This document shows positions 1 to 11,846 of a DNA stretch of 64,000 nt, piece by piece. The stretch is taken from positions 100,250-164,249 of the forward strand of contig QJNS01000183.1 of the NCBI GenBank assembly GCA_004154925.1. Reading direction: 5' to 3'. How positions within the stretch are numbered: the first letter of the stretch is position 1; each line of letters starts with the position of its first letter. A program made the position numbers and the translations under genes. The stretch comes from Monosporascus cannonballus (taxonomy: Eukaryota; Ascomycota; Sordariomycetes; Xylariales). The notes under the pieces are model-generated. The model was not told the origin of the DNA. It did no database searches and worked only from the letters and a program-made list of their open reading frames with translations.

Positions 1-2290
1 TTAACATTTTTATTATATGCTACCTCGACGATATTCTCATTTTCTCCAAAACAAAAAAGATATACGCAAGATACATTTATTAAGTTCTTCAAGCTTTACA
101 AAACGCCAAGCTATTAATTAACGCAAAAAAAAACTAATTCCATAAGCAGGAAATGGAATATTTAGGACATATTATTACCTTAAGATATATCAGGATAAAT
201 CCAAAGAAAATCGCTGCAGTAACAAAATAACAGACGTTAACGACGGTTAAGGAAATACAAATATTTCTTGGATTTGCCAACTATTACAGGAAGTTTATTC
301 GAAACTTTAACAAAATAACCATATCCCTAATTAACTTTATTAAAAAGGAAAAAAAATTCAAATAAACGTTAAAAACAAAAAAAGCGTTCCAGAAAATCAA
401 AAATACAATTATTAGTAAGCCAGTATTAATTATGTACGATTTAATACGCCCCGTCGAACTAGAAACCGATATTTCGGATTATGCATTAAACGCCGTGATC
501 GGACAGCGGGATAATTAAGGCAAATTATACCTTATTGCATTTTTCTTATATAAATTAAAAAAAGCCGAATTCAATTACAGCATTCCAAATAAAAAGTTTA
601 TGGCTATTATTATGGCATTTTACGAATTTAGGCATTTCTTAAAAAGAAATTTGTACTAGGTCAAGGTTTATACGGATTATTAAAATTTTACCCAATTTAT
701 CATAACCAAAGAACTTACAGGACAATAATTACGATACGCGGAAAAATTGGCGAACTTCGACTTCGTTATTATCTACAAAAAAAACGTAAAAAACGGCAAA
801 GCGGACGCCCTAAGCAAGCGACCAGATCTCGAAAAAAAGCTGGTCAAAATTAGCCATATAATTTTCGATACCATTACAAAAGGACATTTACGCCCACGAC
901 AAATTGCAACAATTCGGGCAATACCTTTAAATATATATCAAAAAATCCAATAATATAATAACGGTTTCCCAAAAAACTAGAAAACAAACAAGGTACAAAT
1001 TCCAAAAAAATATCAAATAAACTTAATACGAAACATATACGAACATTAATTATATAAACATCTAAGGATTTATAAAACCCTAAAACGACTTTAACGCATA
1101 TATTTTTTTCCTAAGATAAAAACGATAATTCAAAAAGTACGATAATAATATAACCTTTGTAATAAGGCCAAAGCATAATAATATAAACCTTATAAAAAGT
1201 TATAACCATTACTAATCTCAAAGAAACCATAAAATTCGATTATTATAGATTTTATTACTAAATTTCCCTTATCCGAAAACCCAGTAACAAAAATATATTA
1301 CAATAGCATTTTCGTTATCGTTAATCGATTTATAAAATTTTCTTATTTTTTACCTTACCATAAAAATATTAACGTAAAGTAAATAACGTACATTTTTTTT
1401 TAAAAATATCTTTAGCATATACAGATTACCAATAAAAATTATTTTAGATAAAAGATTAATTTTCGCATTTAAATTTTAATAAAGCCTTATAACATAAATA
1501 AGCCTAAATCATAAATTATCCAGCGCATTTAAACCCCAGACAAATAAATAAACAGAACAATTAAACCAAATATTAAAAATATATTTACGATACTATATTA
1601 ATTACGAACAAAACAACTGGGTTAAAAAACCACCTATTACTTAATTAGCTTATAACATTAATTACCACGAAAGCATTAAAATAACATTATTTAATGCGAA
1701 TTTCGGTTTTATTCCAAAAATTTACAAAAAAGTACGCGACGACGGTCCAATCAATATTAAAATAATCCTTATAACGGAATAATTATAATAATTGCATTAA
1801 AAAATAAAAACGGAACTAGAATTCGTACGGAACCAAATAAGCAAATATTATAACGAAAAAAGGTTAAAAGGATTAACCTTCGAAAAAGGGGAAATAATTT
1901 ATTTCGTTACCAAAAACATTTAAACAAAAAAACCCAGCAAAAAATTCGATTTCAAATATATCGGTTTATACAAAATTAACAAGAAAATTTCAAAAAACAA
2001 TTACCAATTAAAACTCTTACTAAAAATCAAATTTTACCCAATTTTTCACGTTTCCTTATTCGAATTAACAGCAGAAATAATTAAGGTACGAACGGCACAA
2101 AACGACATAAAAATAAAAGACGAAACGGCATACGAAATGAAAAAAATTTTTGATATACGGAAACAAAACGGATTTACCCAATACCTAATTAAATAAAAAA
2201 AACATTTAAATTCCGAAAACACCTAAAAATCCACCAAAAATCTTATTAACGCCCAGCACTTATTAAAAAACTTTTACCAATAACGGCGGG
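1..2290 (+). pseudogene. G1 pol remnant: RT end, RNase H, integrase, chromodomain
   Basis: RIP-degraded pol of a chromodomain Ty3/gypsy element; it would make reverse transcriptase, RNase H and integrase. At 21-50 the frame reads YLDDILIFSK, the RT catalytic box with both aspartates. The RT thumb/connection follows to about 440. RNase H starts at about 448-513 (LETDISDYALNAVIGQR). An open stretch at 747-953 ends RNase H (NGKADALSKRPD). The integrase core is at about 1238-1350 (IDFITKFPLSE). A chromodomain lies at about 2110-2285 (YEMKKIFDIR, then TQYLIK). Many TAA/TAG codons stand where CAA, CAG or TGG is expected, so the gene is dead. Family identity is firm; frame details are approximate. 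Confidence 0.9.
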
Positions 2291-2878
2291 GTCGTTAAGA
2301 TTCCAGAAATCCTCCATAATAAGCCAATCGGATAAGCCAAAACCAAATAAGTCGAAAGGAATAACGGCCTGCGTTAATGCAATTACGGCAGCCTCAGCGG
2401 CAGCCTATTCCTTTTTTCGTTCTTGCTCCTTTAACTCGTTTAAAGATTAAAAATTACGTTATACCATTTTAACACCTTTAAAATAAACCAAAGATTTTTA
2501 TTTGCATAACCGAATAAGCTACGCCAGGGCCTTATTTATCTCTTCCTAATAACGACGCTAAATCTCAAATTGACGACGTTATAACTTAAACAAACGTTCT
2601 TTTACTAAAATTTCCTTACGTTTAAAACGTTAATATTCGCGGCGGATATTTTGGAAAAAAAACAACAGAACGCCGGTCCCATCGCAAAATCGGCCACGGG
2701 CCACATACTCCTTATAGCAAAAAATATTTTCCATTATTTCGCATTTTAAACTTTTCGAAAAATACCAAAAATAAGGCATAACTTCGAAACTAAACTCTTC
2801 AAAAACCTTTACTAGGTTAATACGACGAACAATAAAAAGGCAAGGCCTACAACGAATTTTAGAAATACAAGAAGCCAT
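2281..2878 (-). pseudogene. G1 antisense ORF: Zn2Cys6-like cluster plus coiled coil
   Basis: A second gene of the element, opposite to pol and convergent with it. ATG is at 2878 and 82 codons are open to 2630; the frame then continues with scattered stops to about 2281, where pol ends. At about 2687-2786 the residues spaced x2, x6, x8, x2, x6 read Y, Y, C, Y, Y, C. Tyr in place of Cys is what RIP makes of TGY codons, so the ancestral pattern is inferred to be that of a fungal zinc binuclear cluster. A basic, glutamate- and leucine-rich stretch downstream looks like a coiled coil. G2, G3 and G4 have the same gene in the same place. Function is unknown; DNA or RNA binding would be a guess. Confidence 0.7.
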
Positions 2879-2931
2879 GATAAAAAAATAAGGAGCTTAC
2901 CAGGAAAAAAATCTTAAAAGCAAAATTTTTA

Positions 2932-2946
2932 GGAAAAGGGAAATCA
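2932..2946 (+). other. Polypurine tract of G1
   Basis: GGAAAAGGGAAATCA directly abuts the 3' LTR start at 2947. G4 has a like purine run at 42407-42422; G2 and G3 have the complement just right of their left LTRs (4169-4186, 12245-12260). This is the expected plus-strand primer site and fixes element orientation. Confidence 0.75.
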
Positions 2947-3356
2947 TATCACAACCTAACAAGCTTAGGCTTACGGAAACGATCGCAATAAGGATAATAC
3001 AACCCACCTTACAAGTTACGTAACTAAAAATGATCACTAACGGGTCAGTGATTACTTTAAAACAATTACGATCAAAAACAATTATAATCACCATACCAGA
3101 AATAATCGGTAATAATCGCCAATAAAAAACCAAAAAAAATATATACGCTCGTTATTTCCATAATTTAAATAATACCAACTTACAATATTTATTAATACCA
3201 ATCGTTTGTAATTAACAGTTCGTTACCTAAAACGCCCTTGGTATTACGAGACGTAATACGTTACTGTATCTATTGCTCAGATTCCCACGATACTCCTGCC
3301 AACATAAACCCGTCGACTTAAGGTTTAATAGTTGGTTAAACCGCCTAGCCGTCACA
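2947..3356 (+). repeat. G1 3' LTR (410 bp)
   Basis: Starts TATCACAACC (from TGTTAYAACC) and ends GCCGTCACA. The last ~200 bp (R/U5 side) align by eye with the LTRs of G2, G3 and G4, including a shared CCGTCGACTTAAGG block and the TTTAATAGTTGGTTAAACCG block. The first ~200 bp (U3) is of its own type. This half is little mutated compared with the LTRs of G3. Confidence 0.88.
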
Positions 3357-3384
3357 TCGATGGGTACCCATTCCCCTCACCCTA
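3357..3384. repeat. Right end of a hAT-type element, cut by G1
   Basis: GGGTACCCATT followed by CCCCTCACCCTA closely matches the right terminus of the large hAT at 34092-34114. It starts exactly where the G1 LTR stops, so G1 inserted about 28 bp from the end of another hAT copy. The 8 bases after it, GCAGGTGC (3385-3392), should be that copy's target duplication. Confidence 0.65.
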
Positions 3385-3746
3385 GCAGGTGCAACATTGC
3401 CTCCCTGCAAGGCACCAAACTTAGCACTCCCACAGGTTTCCGCAATGTTGGCAACCTTAATGACAAAAACCCCATACCCCGCTAGGTTGATCATTAGCTC
3501 GACTGCCATCAAGTGATAGAACCCGGGCTAGCTTTATTCCTCCCCGACGTTACCTATTCAGGCAGTTATCAGTATAATATCTATAACGGGGAGATAAGGA
3601 CATTTACTTATATTAGGCTTACTATTCCACTAATTAAAAATACCTTTAACTTATTTATTATTATCTGGGGTTAATTGATAATTATATTAAATTTATAACT
3701 CGGTCTACTTACGATAAATCTTCTAATCCTAAACACGATTAAATAA
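3385..3746. other. Spacer between G1/hAT end and G2
   Basis: About 360 bp. The left ~200 bp has ordinary base composition and looks like old host DNA; the right part is AT-rich. The 70-codon open frame at 3273-3485 starts inside the LTR and has no recognisable features. No gene is called. Confidence 0.5.
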
Positions 3747-3751
3747 TTATT

Positions 3752-4168
3752 TATGACGAGCTATAAGGTTTAACTAACTATTAAACCTTAAGTCGACGGG
3801 TTTATGTTGGCAGGAGTATCGTAGGAATCTGAATAACAGATATAGTAATATATTACGTTTCGTAATGCCAAAAGTACCTTAGGTAACGATGTTATATTGC
3901 AAGCTAAAGTTATTTAAATTATGGAATTAATAAACGTATATATCCTTATCTTGGCTTAAAGTGCTTATTACGGCTTAACGACATTTTTCTGGTTAAGTCC
4001 CCTTGAGTTCTTTTGAGCCCCCTTTAGTGCTTATCCGACTTAAGCCCGTTTGACCAATCGGGGCTCTTAAGCCTTTTGAGCCAGTTACGTAATTTTTTGG
4101 CTGGGTCGGGGTCTGGTTTTTTTAGGATCCCGATCGTTTCCAAAAGCCAAGACTGTTAAGTCATAATA
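3752..4168 (-). repeat. G2 left (3') LTR
   Basis: Begins TATGACGAGC (from TGTGACGAGC) and ends TCATAATA (from TTATAACA). Pairs with 10726-11143. Its U3 is rich in CTTAAG/TTGAGCC motifs and resembles the U3 of G4, in reverse orientation. Confidence 0.9.
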
Positions 4169-4343
4169 CGATTTTCCCTTTTCCAGAATTTTTGTCCCTA
4201 AAGATCAAATTTATTCGTTTGTTAATTTTCGGTAAATAACCTTTTTTTTATATTTATTATATCGGGCCGTATTAAAAAGTCCAGATTTCGTAAACGTATT
4301 AATACTTTCGTTTTTTCAGAACGGATTAACCGCTTTAGTTTTA
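4169..4343 (+). pseudogene. Truncated antisense ORF start belonging to the outer part of G2
   Basis: Begins with the polypurine-tract complement (4169-4186). At about 4270-4343 it aligns with the beginning of the G4 antisense ORF (minus strand, about 42240-42310), sharing TTTCGTAAACGTATTAATA. It stops dead at the internal LTR at 4344. This is the 5' scrap of the antisense gene of the original element, cut by the second LTR. Confidence 0.65.
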
Positions 4344-4716
4344 TGTGACGGCTAGGCGGTTTAACCAACTATTAAACCCTAAGTCGACGGGTTTATATTG
4401 GCAGGAGTATCGTGGGAATCTAAGCAATAAATACAGTAACGTATCACGTTTTATAATGCCAAGGGTGCCTTAAATAACGATGTTATATTGCAAGCTGAAG
4501 TTATCTGGATTATGGATTTAATAAGCGTATATATTTTTCTTTTTTTGGCTTAATCACTTGTGATTACGCCGTTAATAGTAATCATAATTATTTAAGATTA
4601 CCTTTAATTACTAATAATTATTGGCTTGGCAGTGATCATTATTACGTAACCCGGAAGGTAATCCCTATGCTTTTGCTTGATTATTTTTTAAAACCGGAGC
4701 TTATCAGGTTATAACA
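4344..4716 (-). repeat. Internal LTR of a second element within G2 (373 bp)
   Basis: Begins TGTGACGGCTAGGCGG and ends TTATAACA, with the same R/U5 as the other LTRs but a different U3. The 5 bases on its two sides (TTTTA and CGATT) do not match, so it is not a clean solo LTR. It is followed by a polypurine-tract complement (from 4717), which means the interior to its right belongs to this LTR's element. Confidence 0.85.
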
Positions 4717-4784
4717 CGATTTCCCCCTTCCCCAAATCTTGTTTTCAAAATTTCTTTTTTTTCGTTTAATAAGTATCCCTTCTT

Positions 4785-5412
4785 TTTATTTTAATTATAT
4801 CGTTTTGCATTTTTAAAATTCGTCGTATTTCCCGTTCTTTTACCGTTCATCGTATTGACCTCGTAAAAGCTTTTAACGAATTTGGTTACGAAATTATACC
4901 TTCTTTTTATTATTTTTCGAAAAACATAAAATATAAAATAATGGAAAACGTTTTAAGGTATGAGGAATATGTTAATCGGGGTCGATCCTATAATAGTACC
5001 GGTATACCTATTTCTTCCTTACAAAATATTCGTCGTAAACATTAATAATTAGAACGCGAAAAAGCGCTTACCGAAAAGCGATTATTAAAGCTTTAACGGC
5101 TTTATTTCGAGGTTTAACGTAAATATCAGAAAAAAATAAATAAAGTTTTTTTTCGTCTTATTCGTTTACATAACAAAAAGCGCTGATTCGTTCGAAAGGC
5201 GTTACCATAATATAATATGGGTTCCAGTTATTAGATAAGCTAAAGGAACAAAAGCGTCGGGAATAAAAGCAATTAGAGGCCGCCGTTACGGCTGCCATAT
5301 TAATACAGGCTGCAGTTAACTGGCCCGATATCCCGATTATTAATTAGTTAATTGTTAATTGGGATGCGTCCGTTGTTGTTAATAAAAGTTCTTTAATAGG
5401 CGCTAAACGCTA
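4785..5412 (+). pseudogene. G2 antisense ORF: Zn2Cys6-like cluster plus coiled coil
   Basis: Same position and product type as the G1 antisense gene. Around 4853-5036 the frame reads RIDLVKAFNEFGYEI, then a cluster region (about 4900-4995) spaced x2-x6-x8-x2-x6 with Ser, Tyr, Tyr, Tyr, Tyr, Tyr at the Cys positions, then STGIPISSLQNIRR. The tail has a charged stretch and an Ala-rich segment ending in a WPDIP motif near 5320-5340. Scattered TAA codons make it non-functional. Limits are approximate, and the start codon is not certain. Confidence 0.65.
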
Positions 5413-5414
5413 AT

Positions 5415-8400
5415 AAGGCTTTTGGCAGGTTTCTAGATATTTTCGGAATCCGGGTACTTTTTTTATTTGATTAGATATTAAGTAAATCCGTTTTATTTTC
5501 GCATATTAAAAATTTTTTTTATTTCGTATATTTATTTATCTTTTACTTTCATATTATTTTGTACTGTATATACTTTAATCGTATCCGCTGCTAATTTAAA
5601 TAAAGAAATATGAAAAATTAGATGGAATTCAATTTTCGGTAAAAATTCTAATTAGTAATTATTTTCTGAGATTTTTTTGGCGATTTTGTATAGGCCGATA
5701 TACTTAAAATTAAGTTTTTTGCTAGGTCGTTTTATTTAAATGTTTTTTATGGCGAAAAATCTATTTCCCCTTTTTCGAAAGTTAATTTTTTTAACTTTTT
5801 CTGGTTATAAATTTATTTATTTGATTTCGTACGAATTCCAGTTTTATTTTTATTTCTTGATATAGCTGTCGTAGTTATTTTGACGTAAAGATTACTTTAA
5901 TATTAATTAAACCGTCGTTACGCGCTTTTTTGTAAACTTTTGAAGTAAAATTAAAATTTGCGTTTATAAGTATTATTTTAATGCTTTCGTAATAACTGGT
6001 ATTATAAGTTAATTAAGTAATCGGTAATTTCTTAATCCAATTATTTTGTTCGTAATTGATATAATATTGTAAATAAGCTTTTAAGGTTTGGTTTATTCGT
6101 TTTATTTATTTATTTGTTTAAGGTTTAAATACGTTAAATATTTTGTAATTTAGGCCGATTTATGCTATAAAACCTTACCAAAACTTTGATGCAAATATTA
6201 ATCCTTTGTTTAAGATAATTTCTAATAGTAATCCGTATATGCTGAAAATATGTTTGAAAAAAATGTATGTTAATTGTTCGGCGTTTATGTCCTCGTAATA
6301 TAATAAAAAATAAAAAAATTTCGTAAATCGATCGACGATTACGAAAATATTATCGTAATATATTCCGGTAATTAAATTTTCTGATATAAAAAGCTTAATA
6401 ATAAAATCGAATGTAATTAAATATTATGGTCGTTTTGTAACTGGTAATAGCTATAGTTTTCCGTATGGCTTATATCGTTAAGTCTTTATTTTGGCGCAAA
6501 TATTATATTGCCGTATAAATTTTTATACCGTTAATTTTATTTTAAAAAAGGAATATATGCGTTAAAATCGTTTTAAGGTTTTGTAAATCCCTGGATATTC
6601 ATATAATTAATATTCGTATATTTCTTATATTAAATCCTTCTGGTATTTTTTTAAAATTTATATTTTATTTATTTTTTGGTTTTTTTGAAAAACTGTCGTT
6701 ATACTGTTAAATTCTTTAATATATATCGAAAAGTATTGCCCGAATTGTCGTAATTTGTTATAAACGTAAATATCCTTTTATGGTGGTATCAAAAATTATA
6801 TAGCTAACTTTAACCAATTTTTTTCGAAATTTGGTTACCTGCTTAAGGTATTTGTTTTATTGTTTTTTGATTTTTTTTATAGATAATAACGAAATCGAAG
6901 TTCGCCAATTTTTCCGCATAGCGAAATTATTATCCTATAAGCTTTCTGGTTATGGTAAATCGGGTAAAATTTTAATGATCCGTATAAACCTTAACCTGGT
7001 GCAAACTTTCCTTTAAGAAGTACCTAAATTCTCGAAATACCATAATAATGGCCATAAATTCCTTATCTAAAATACCGTATTTAAATTTAGCTTTTTTTAA
7101 TTTATTTAAAAAAAATATAATAAAGTATAATTTGCCTTAATTATTTCGTTATCCGATTATTACGCCTAACGCGTAATTCGAAATATCGGTTTTTAGCTTA
7201 ACGGAACGGTTTAAATCGTATATAATTAGTATTAGTTCGTTAATAATTATATTCTTAATATTTTGAAATATTTTTTCCGTATTTGGCGTTTATTTAAAAT
7301 CTTTTTTTATAAGATTTATTAAAGGTATGGTTATTTTGCTAAAGTTTCGAATAAACTTTTTGTAATAATTGGCGAATCCAAAAAATACCTGTACCTTTTT
7401 AATCATCGTTAACGTTTGCCATTTTGTAATTGCAGCGATTTTTTTAGGGTTCATTCTAATATGTCCTGGGGTAATAATATGTCCTAGATATTTTATTTCC
7501 TATGTATAGAATTAACTTTCTTTTACATTAATAAGTAATTTTATATTTTATCAAGCTTAAAAAACTTTATAAATGTATTTTACGTATATTCTTTTTATTT
7601 TCGAAAAGATAAAAATGTTATCGAAAAAACAAACAACGAAAATATTAAGGTATTTTCGTAACATATAATTAATTATTCGTTAAAAAGTTATTAATACGTT
7701 TATAAGTCCTATTAATATAACCAAATATTTAAACAGTCCGTATTTCGTCCTGAAAGTTATTTTCTATTCGTATCCTTTTTTAATCCTGATAAGGTTATAT
7801 CCATTTTTGAAATCGAATATTATAAATTATTGAGTTCCATAAAGTTGGTTTTTTATTTCCGTAATTAAGGGTAATAATATTCGATCTTTAACAGTAATGT
7901 AGTTTAGTTATCTATAATTAATTTCAAGTCGTAATTTTCCGTTTTTTTTTTTGGTACAAAAAATATTGGATATCCTACTGGTAACTTCGAAGGTTAAATC
8001 TATCTTTTTTGTAGCCGATTTTTCAGATATTCTTTAAAAGTACGTAATTTATTTTTATTAAAATTATAAATAGGGTAAAACTTTATCGAAAATCCTTTTT
8101 AAGAAGTATTTCATAATTTTATTCGTTATATTCCGGTAATTTCGTATTAAGCTCTTTTTTAAAAAGCTGCTTATATCTATAGTATTATAATAATATATTA
8201 ATTAAATTTTCTAATTCCTAAAGTTATTGTTTTTATTTTTTTAGATTGTTATTTAATTGTTTTAATTTCGTTCTGATAATAATAACGATACGTTATATTT
8301 TTCTTTAATATCTGTTCTTTTTCTTATATTTTCTTCCTTTAAATAGTAAAATATTTGTCGTATCCTTATGCCTGTATTCGTCGCCATTATTGATCAAATA

Positions 8401-10725
8401 TTAAAATCTTAATTTTCCTTTTTCTGATTTATTAATAGGGAATAAAATAAATTTTACCTCGCCAGTTCCGCCGTTAATCAAAATTCCGTACTGGCGTATC
8501 CATAGTAATCTTAAAATCATATCGTAATTCCCGAATAAAACGATATCGAAATTAATCGTCTGATATTATTTTTTAACAAAAATCTTAAGGTAATTAATTT
8601 TGCGTATAATTTTTCTGTTATCGTAAGTAAATTCCTAACTTTCGGCATTCGTTGTTGTATAAGGTTTTAACTTATATTTTCATGGTAATCTAAACTTATT
8701 AACCATATCCGATATAATGTAATTTCCGCCTAAAGCTTTATAATTTATTATTGCGGTATACCAATACGTTCCGATTCGTATTTCCAAGGTAATAAAATCG
8801 TTAACGTTTCCTATTATTACGTTTAAAGCCCTTTTTAGGAATTCCCTTTAATTCCTTTAGGTTTTGTTATTTTGCGGCTTTTTTATAGGTAACCTTCTTT
8901 TTTTAATTTCTATTTCAATTTATTAAGCCTTACTTGTATTTTTTCGTTTAACGCGTTAAATTATTATATTTATAGTTATTGCCGGCGTACTATTCCTTCG
9001 AACCGTATTAATTATTCCTAATTTCTTTATAATTTTTTTCCTTATCGAATAAATTATTCTCTTATATTTGCGATTATATCCCATTATGCATCGTTTTGGT
9101 TATCGTTCCAAAATTCTCTTATAAATTAACGTATCTTTTCCTTAATAATCTTTTTTCCGTAAGGATCTATAATAAATGCCAATTAAAAATAAAAGTTCGT
9201 AATAACTTTTTAATAATATTTTTTTACCATACGCTATATTAATTTTTTTTCCGTTTAATAATTGTATCATCCATAATAACAAAAGGGGTTTTCCTATAAG
9301 CATTACTTTCTTTCGGGCCAACTTTCCGTTTCGGCCAGTTGCTAAATATCTCTTAAGGTTATAGTTCGAAATTATCGATATTATTATTCGTTATTTTTAT
9401 TATACCCGGTACGGTTTAAAAAATCGAATCCCTTATAATACATACTGGTAATTCGTACGTAAATATGTTATTTTTATTTTTCGTAATCGGGATATTCTCG
9501 TCGTCGATAATATATAGTATGTATTTTGCTATATCCATTGGGGGTTCCGGAACAAATTTCCTTTATTTAATCCTGGTATTTGCGTAATTATCCTTATAAC
9601 GTTTCTTATTATGTTCGCAATACTTATTAAGCTAGTTTTCTAGCTTTTCGTATTTTTTGTCGGATTTCTTATCGTAATAGTCCCGGTTAGACCTTTTGTT
9701 GTAAACCTGATATGTATTTGGCTTAAATTATATTAATAGCCTTATTGTCGTTTCCTTAATTATTCCTGGATTGTTCTTCCGGTACAGGGGTCCAGTTATC
9801 TTATTGTAACTTTTTGGATTTTCTGTATTTATAGGCCTTATGTCCCATTTTGCCGTAATTAAAGTACTTGATCTGGTTCCAATTTTATTTATAAATAACG
9901 CCGAGTTCTATAAGTCCTAACGCCGTTCCGTAAAAAGTAAAAGGTACGTTTCGTTTTTCCCCTTAATTAAACTTATATCCCGAACGTAAGGCATATTATC
10001 CTTTTTTTCCTGTTATCTTTTAAACTGTTAATTGTTAATCTTAATTACTTTTGCGATATATCGGTCCAGGGTAACTAATTGTTTAATCCGAATAATTTCA
10101 TTTTTTATATCGTTTTTTAGCCCTTTATAAAACATATTAATAAGGGTATCGGCCTCGTTATTTCCCCATCCTGCCTTAGCCGCAAAACTTTTAAAGGTTA
10201 CGGCGTACTTGGACGCAAATTCTTTTTATCGGAGTTGTAAAAGTTATTAAGCCGTTAATCGTTTTTTATCCGGATTGCCGAAATTATCGCGTATTTTATT
10301 TTCGAAATTGATATAAGTTAAAAAAATCTTATTAGTAAAATCCTTCCTATTTGTTTTTCCTATTTCCAAAAAGTTTTTCATAATAGGCTTAAATTAATTA
10401 GCCGTATCTCCTATTAGGTATGCTCTTATTGTTAGAACTATATCCGCTGGGTTATTAAGGTTTAGGAAACGAAAGTAAATTCGTGCCTAAATTAGGAAGG
10501 TTTAAGGGTTGCCTTTTCCATCGTAAGGTTTTAACTTCTTTGGCTTTATTCGGGCGAAAAAAGGTTAGGCAGATAACGTAACTCTAAATTATCGGACTTT
10601 TTTTCCAGCTTCCGAATTCGAGCTTAAAGCTATTAAGTAAAGGTTTCCTAAGTACTGGTTAATATTTTAACAGTATTAAGTATTGCTTAAAGTCTAACGG
10701 TACTACTAAACAAAAGCTTATAACG
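5415..10725 (-). pseudogene. G2 gag-pol remnant
   Basis: Minus-strand gag-pol, degraded. From high to low coordinate: the Gag zinc knuckle at about 9825-9868 (Y-x2-Y-x4-H-x4-Y, from C-x2-C-x4-H-x4-C); the RT active-site box at about 7585-7650 (FFDNIFIFSK); the RT-connection block near 7420-7500, which matches the G1 segment at 140-230; integrase at about 5900-6900; and a chromodomain near 5440-5530. The 61-codon open frame on the plus strand at 6831-7016 is a shadow of RNase H. Damage is intermediate between G1 and G3. Confidence 0.87.
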
Positions 10726-11143
10726 TATAACGAACTATAAAATTTAACCAATTATTAAACCTTAAGTTGACAGGTTTATATTAGCAGAAATATCTTGGGA
10801 ATATAAGTAATAAATATAATAATATATTACGTCTTATAATACCAAAAATACCTTAAATAATGATGTTATATTGTAAGTTAAAGTTATTTAAATTATGGAA
10901 TTAATAAGTATATATATCCTTGTCTTGGTTTAAGGTGCTTATTACGGCTTAACGACACTTTTCTGGTTAAGTCCCCTTAAGCTCCTTTAAGCCCCATTTG
11001 GTGCTTATCCGACTTAAGCCCGTTTGACCAATCGGGGCTTTTGAGCCTTTTTGAGCCAGTCACGTGACTTCTTGGCTGGGTCGGGGTCTGGTTTTTTCAG
11101 GATCCCGATCGTTTCCAGAAGCCAAGACCGTTAGGTTATAACA
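10726..11143 (-). repeat. G2 right (5') LTR
   Basis: Begins TATAACGAAC and ends GGTTATAACA; partner of 3752-4168. The U3 half, with unmutated TTAAGCCCGTTTGACCAATC, is better preserved than the U5 half. Confidence 0.9.
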
Positions 11144-11148
11144 TTATT

Positions 11149-11841
11149 AATATAAATTTAACTTAAGTTTTAATTTATAACGCAATTAAATATAATTTTT
11201 GAATAAACTTAATTAACGTTTCATATTACTAAACGAATTATATTATTAAACGAACTCTTTTTTAAGATCTCTTATTTATAGAATTAAATTAATTAAAATT
11301 TATCGTATTTTTTTTACTAAACGTTTTATAACTTTTTTACAAATACGCATATTATATTCGAACTTATCGTAAATGTCAAAATTGCGTTCCTCTATCTAAA
11401 TCCTGTTATGATAATCATTTTTACATGTTATTAATTACATATTTCTATTAATTTCTTTTTGTCGCCCAGAAATACTTAATTTCTTATATTGTAAATAATG
11501 TTTCCTTTTTAATATATTTACTTTATAGTCTTTAACGTTTGTTTTAAATATATTTACATTTTACGTAATTAATCTTTTTTTGAAAGAAAAACAATTTTCT
11601 ATAAATATAATATATAATGTTTTTATTGCAAATTAACTAACGTAAAAATTTTGATCGACACATAACTCTAAAAGTTTTTAATTTTTCTTTACAAATAACG
11701 TTGTTATATTACTGTTTTACGAATATTTTAAAAAAGCTTTTTTCGACGAAAACTAAAACCGACGAAAATTAAGAAAAAAAACCGTTACCGTAAATATAAC
11801 TGGAAAGGTTTCTAGGTTGAAAAAAACGTTTTTATAATTAC
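11149..11841. other. AT-rich spacer between G2 and G3
   Basis: About 690 bp of very AT-rich, RIP-like sequence with no open frame of note. I see no recognisable gene or repeat end in it. Confidence 0.6.
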
Positions 11842-11846
11842 ATAAA

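Larger units (their letters stand above)
1..3356 (+). mobile_element. G1: Ty3/gypsy chromodomain LTR retrotransposon, 5' part outside window
   Basis: The right-hand part of a plus-strand Ty3/gypsy element. The window opens in the reverse transcriptase active site. Pol continues to about 2285, an antisense ORF follows, then a purine-rich tract at 2932-2946 just before the 3' LTR. The 3' LTR ends in GTCACA at 3356, followed by a fragment of a hAT end, so G1 appears to be inserted in a hAT copy. The 5-bp target duplication should be TCGAT (3357-3361), but its partner is off the left edge. G1 is the least RIP-damaged of the four elements by eye: the catalytic YLDD is still readable and the antisense ORF keeps 82 open codons. 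Confidence 0.93.
3752..11143 (-). mobile_element. G2: chimeric Ty3/gypsy chromodomain retrotransposon, TSD TTATT
   Basis: Flanked by perfect 5-bp duplications TTATT (3747-3751 and 11144-11148). The outer LTRs are 3752-4168 (417 bp) and 10726-11143 (418 bp) and match each other. Gag-pol is on the minus strand. Inside the left end sits a third LTR of another subtype (4344-4716) followed by its own polypurine-tract complement, so the interior is a composite of two elements. RIP stops are frequent throughout, though many codons can still be read. Confidence 0.92.

Noticed and set aside
4344..4716. Internal LTR as an independent solo LTR
   Set aside because: The flanking 5 bases differ and a second polypurine tract follows, so it belongs to a composite element.
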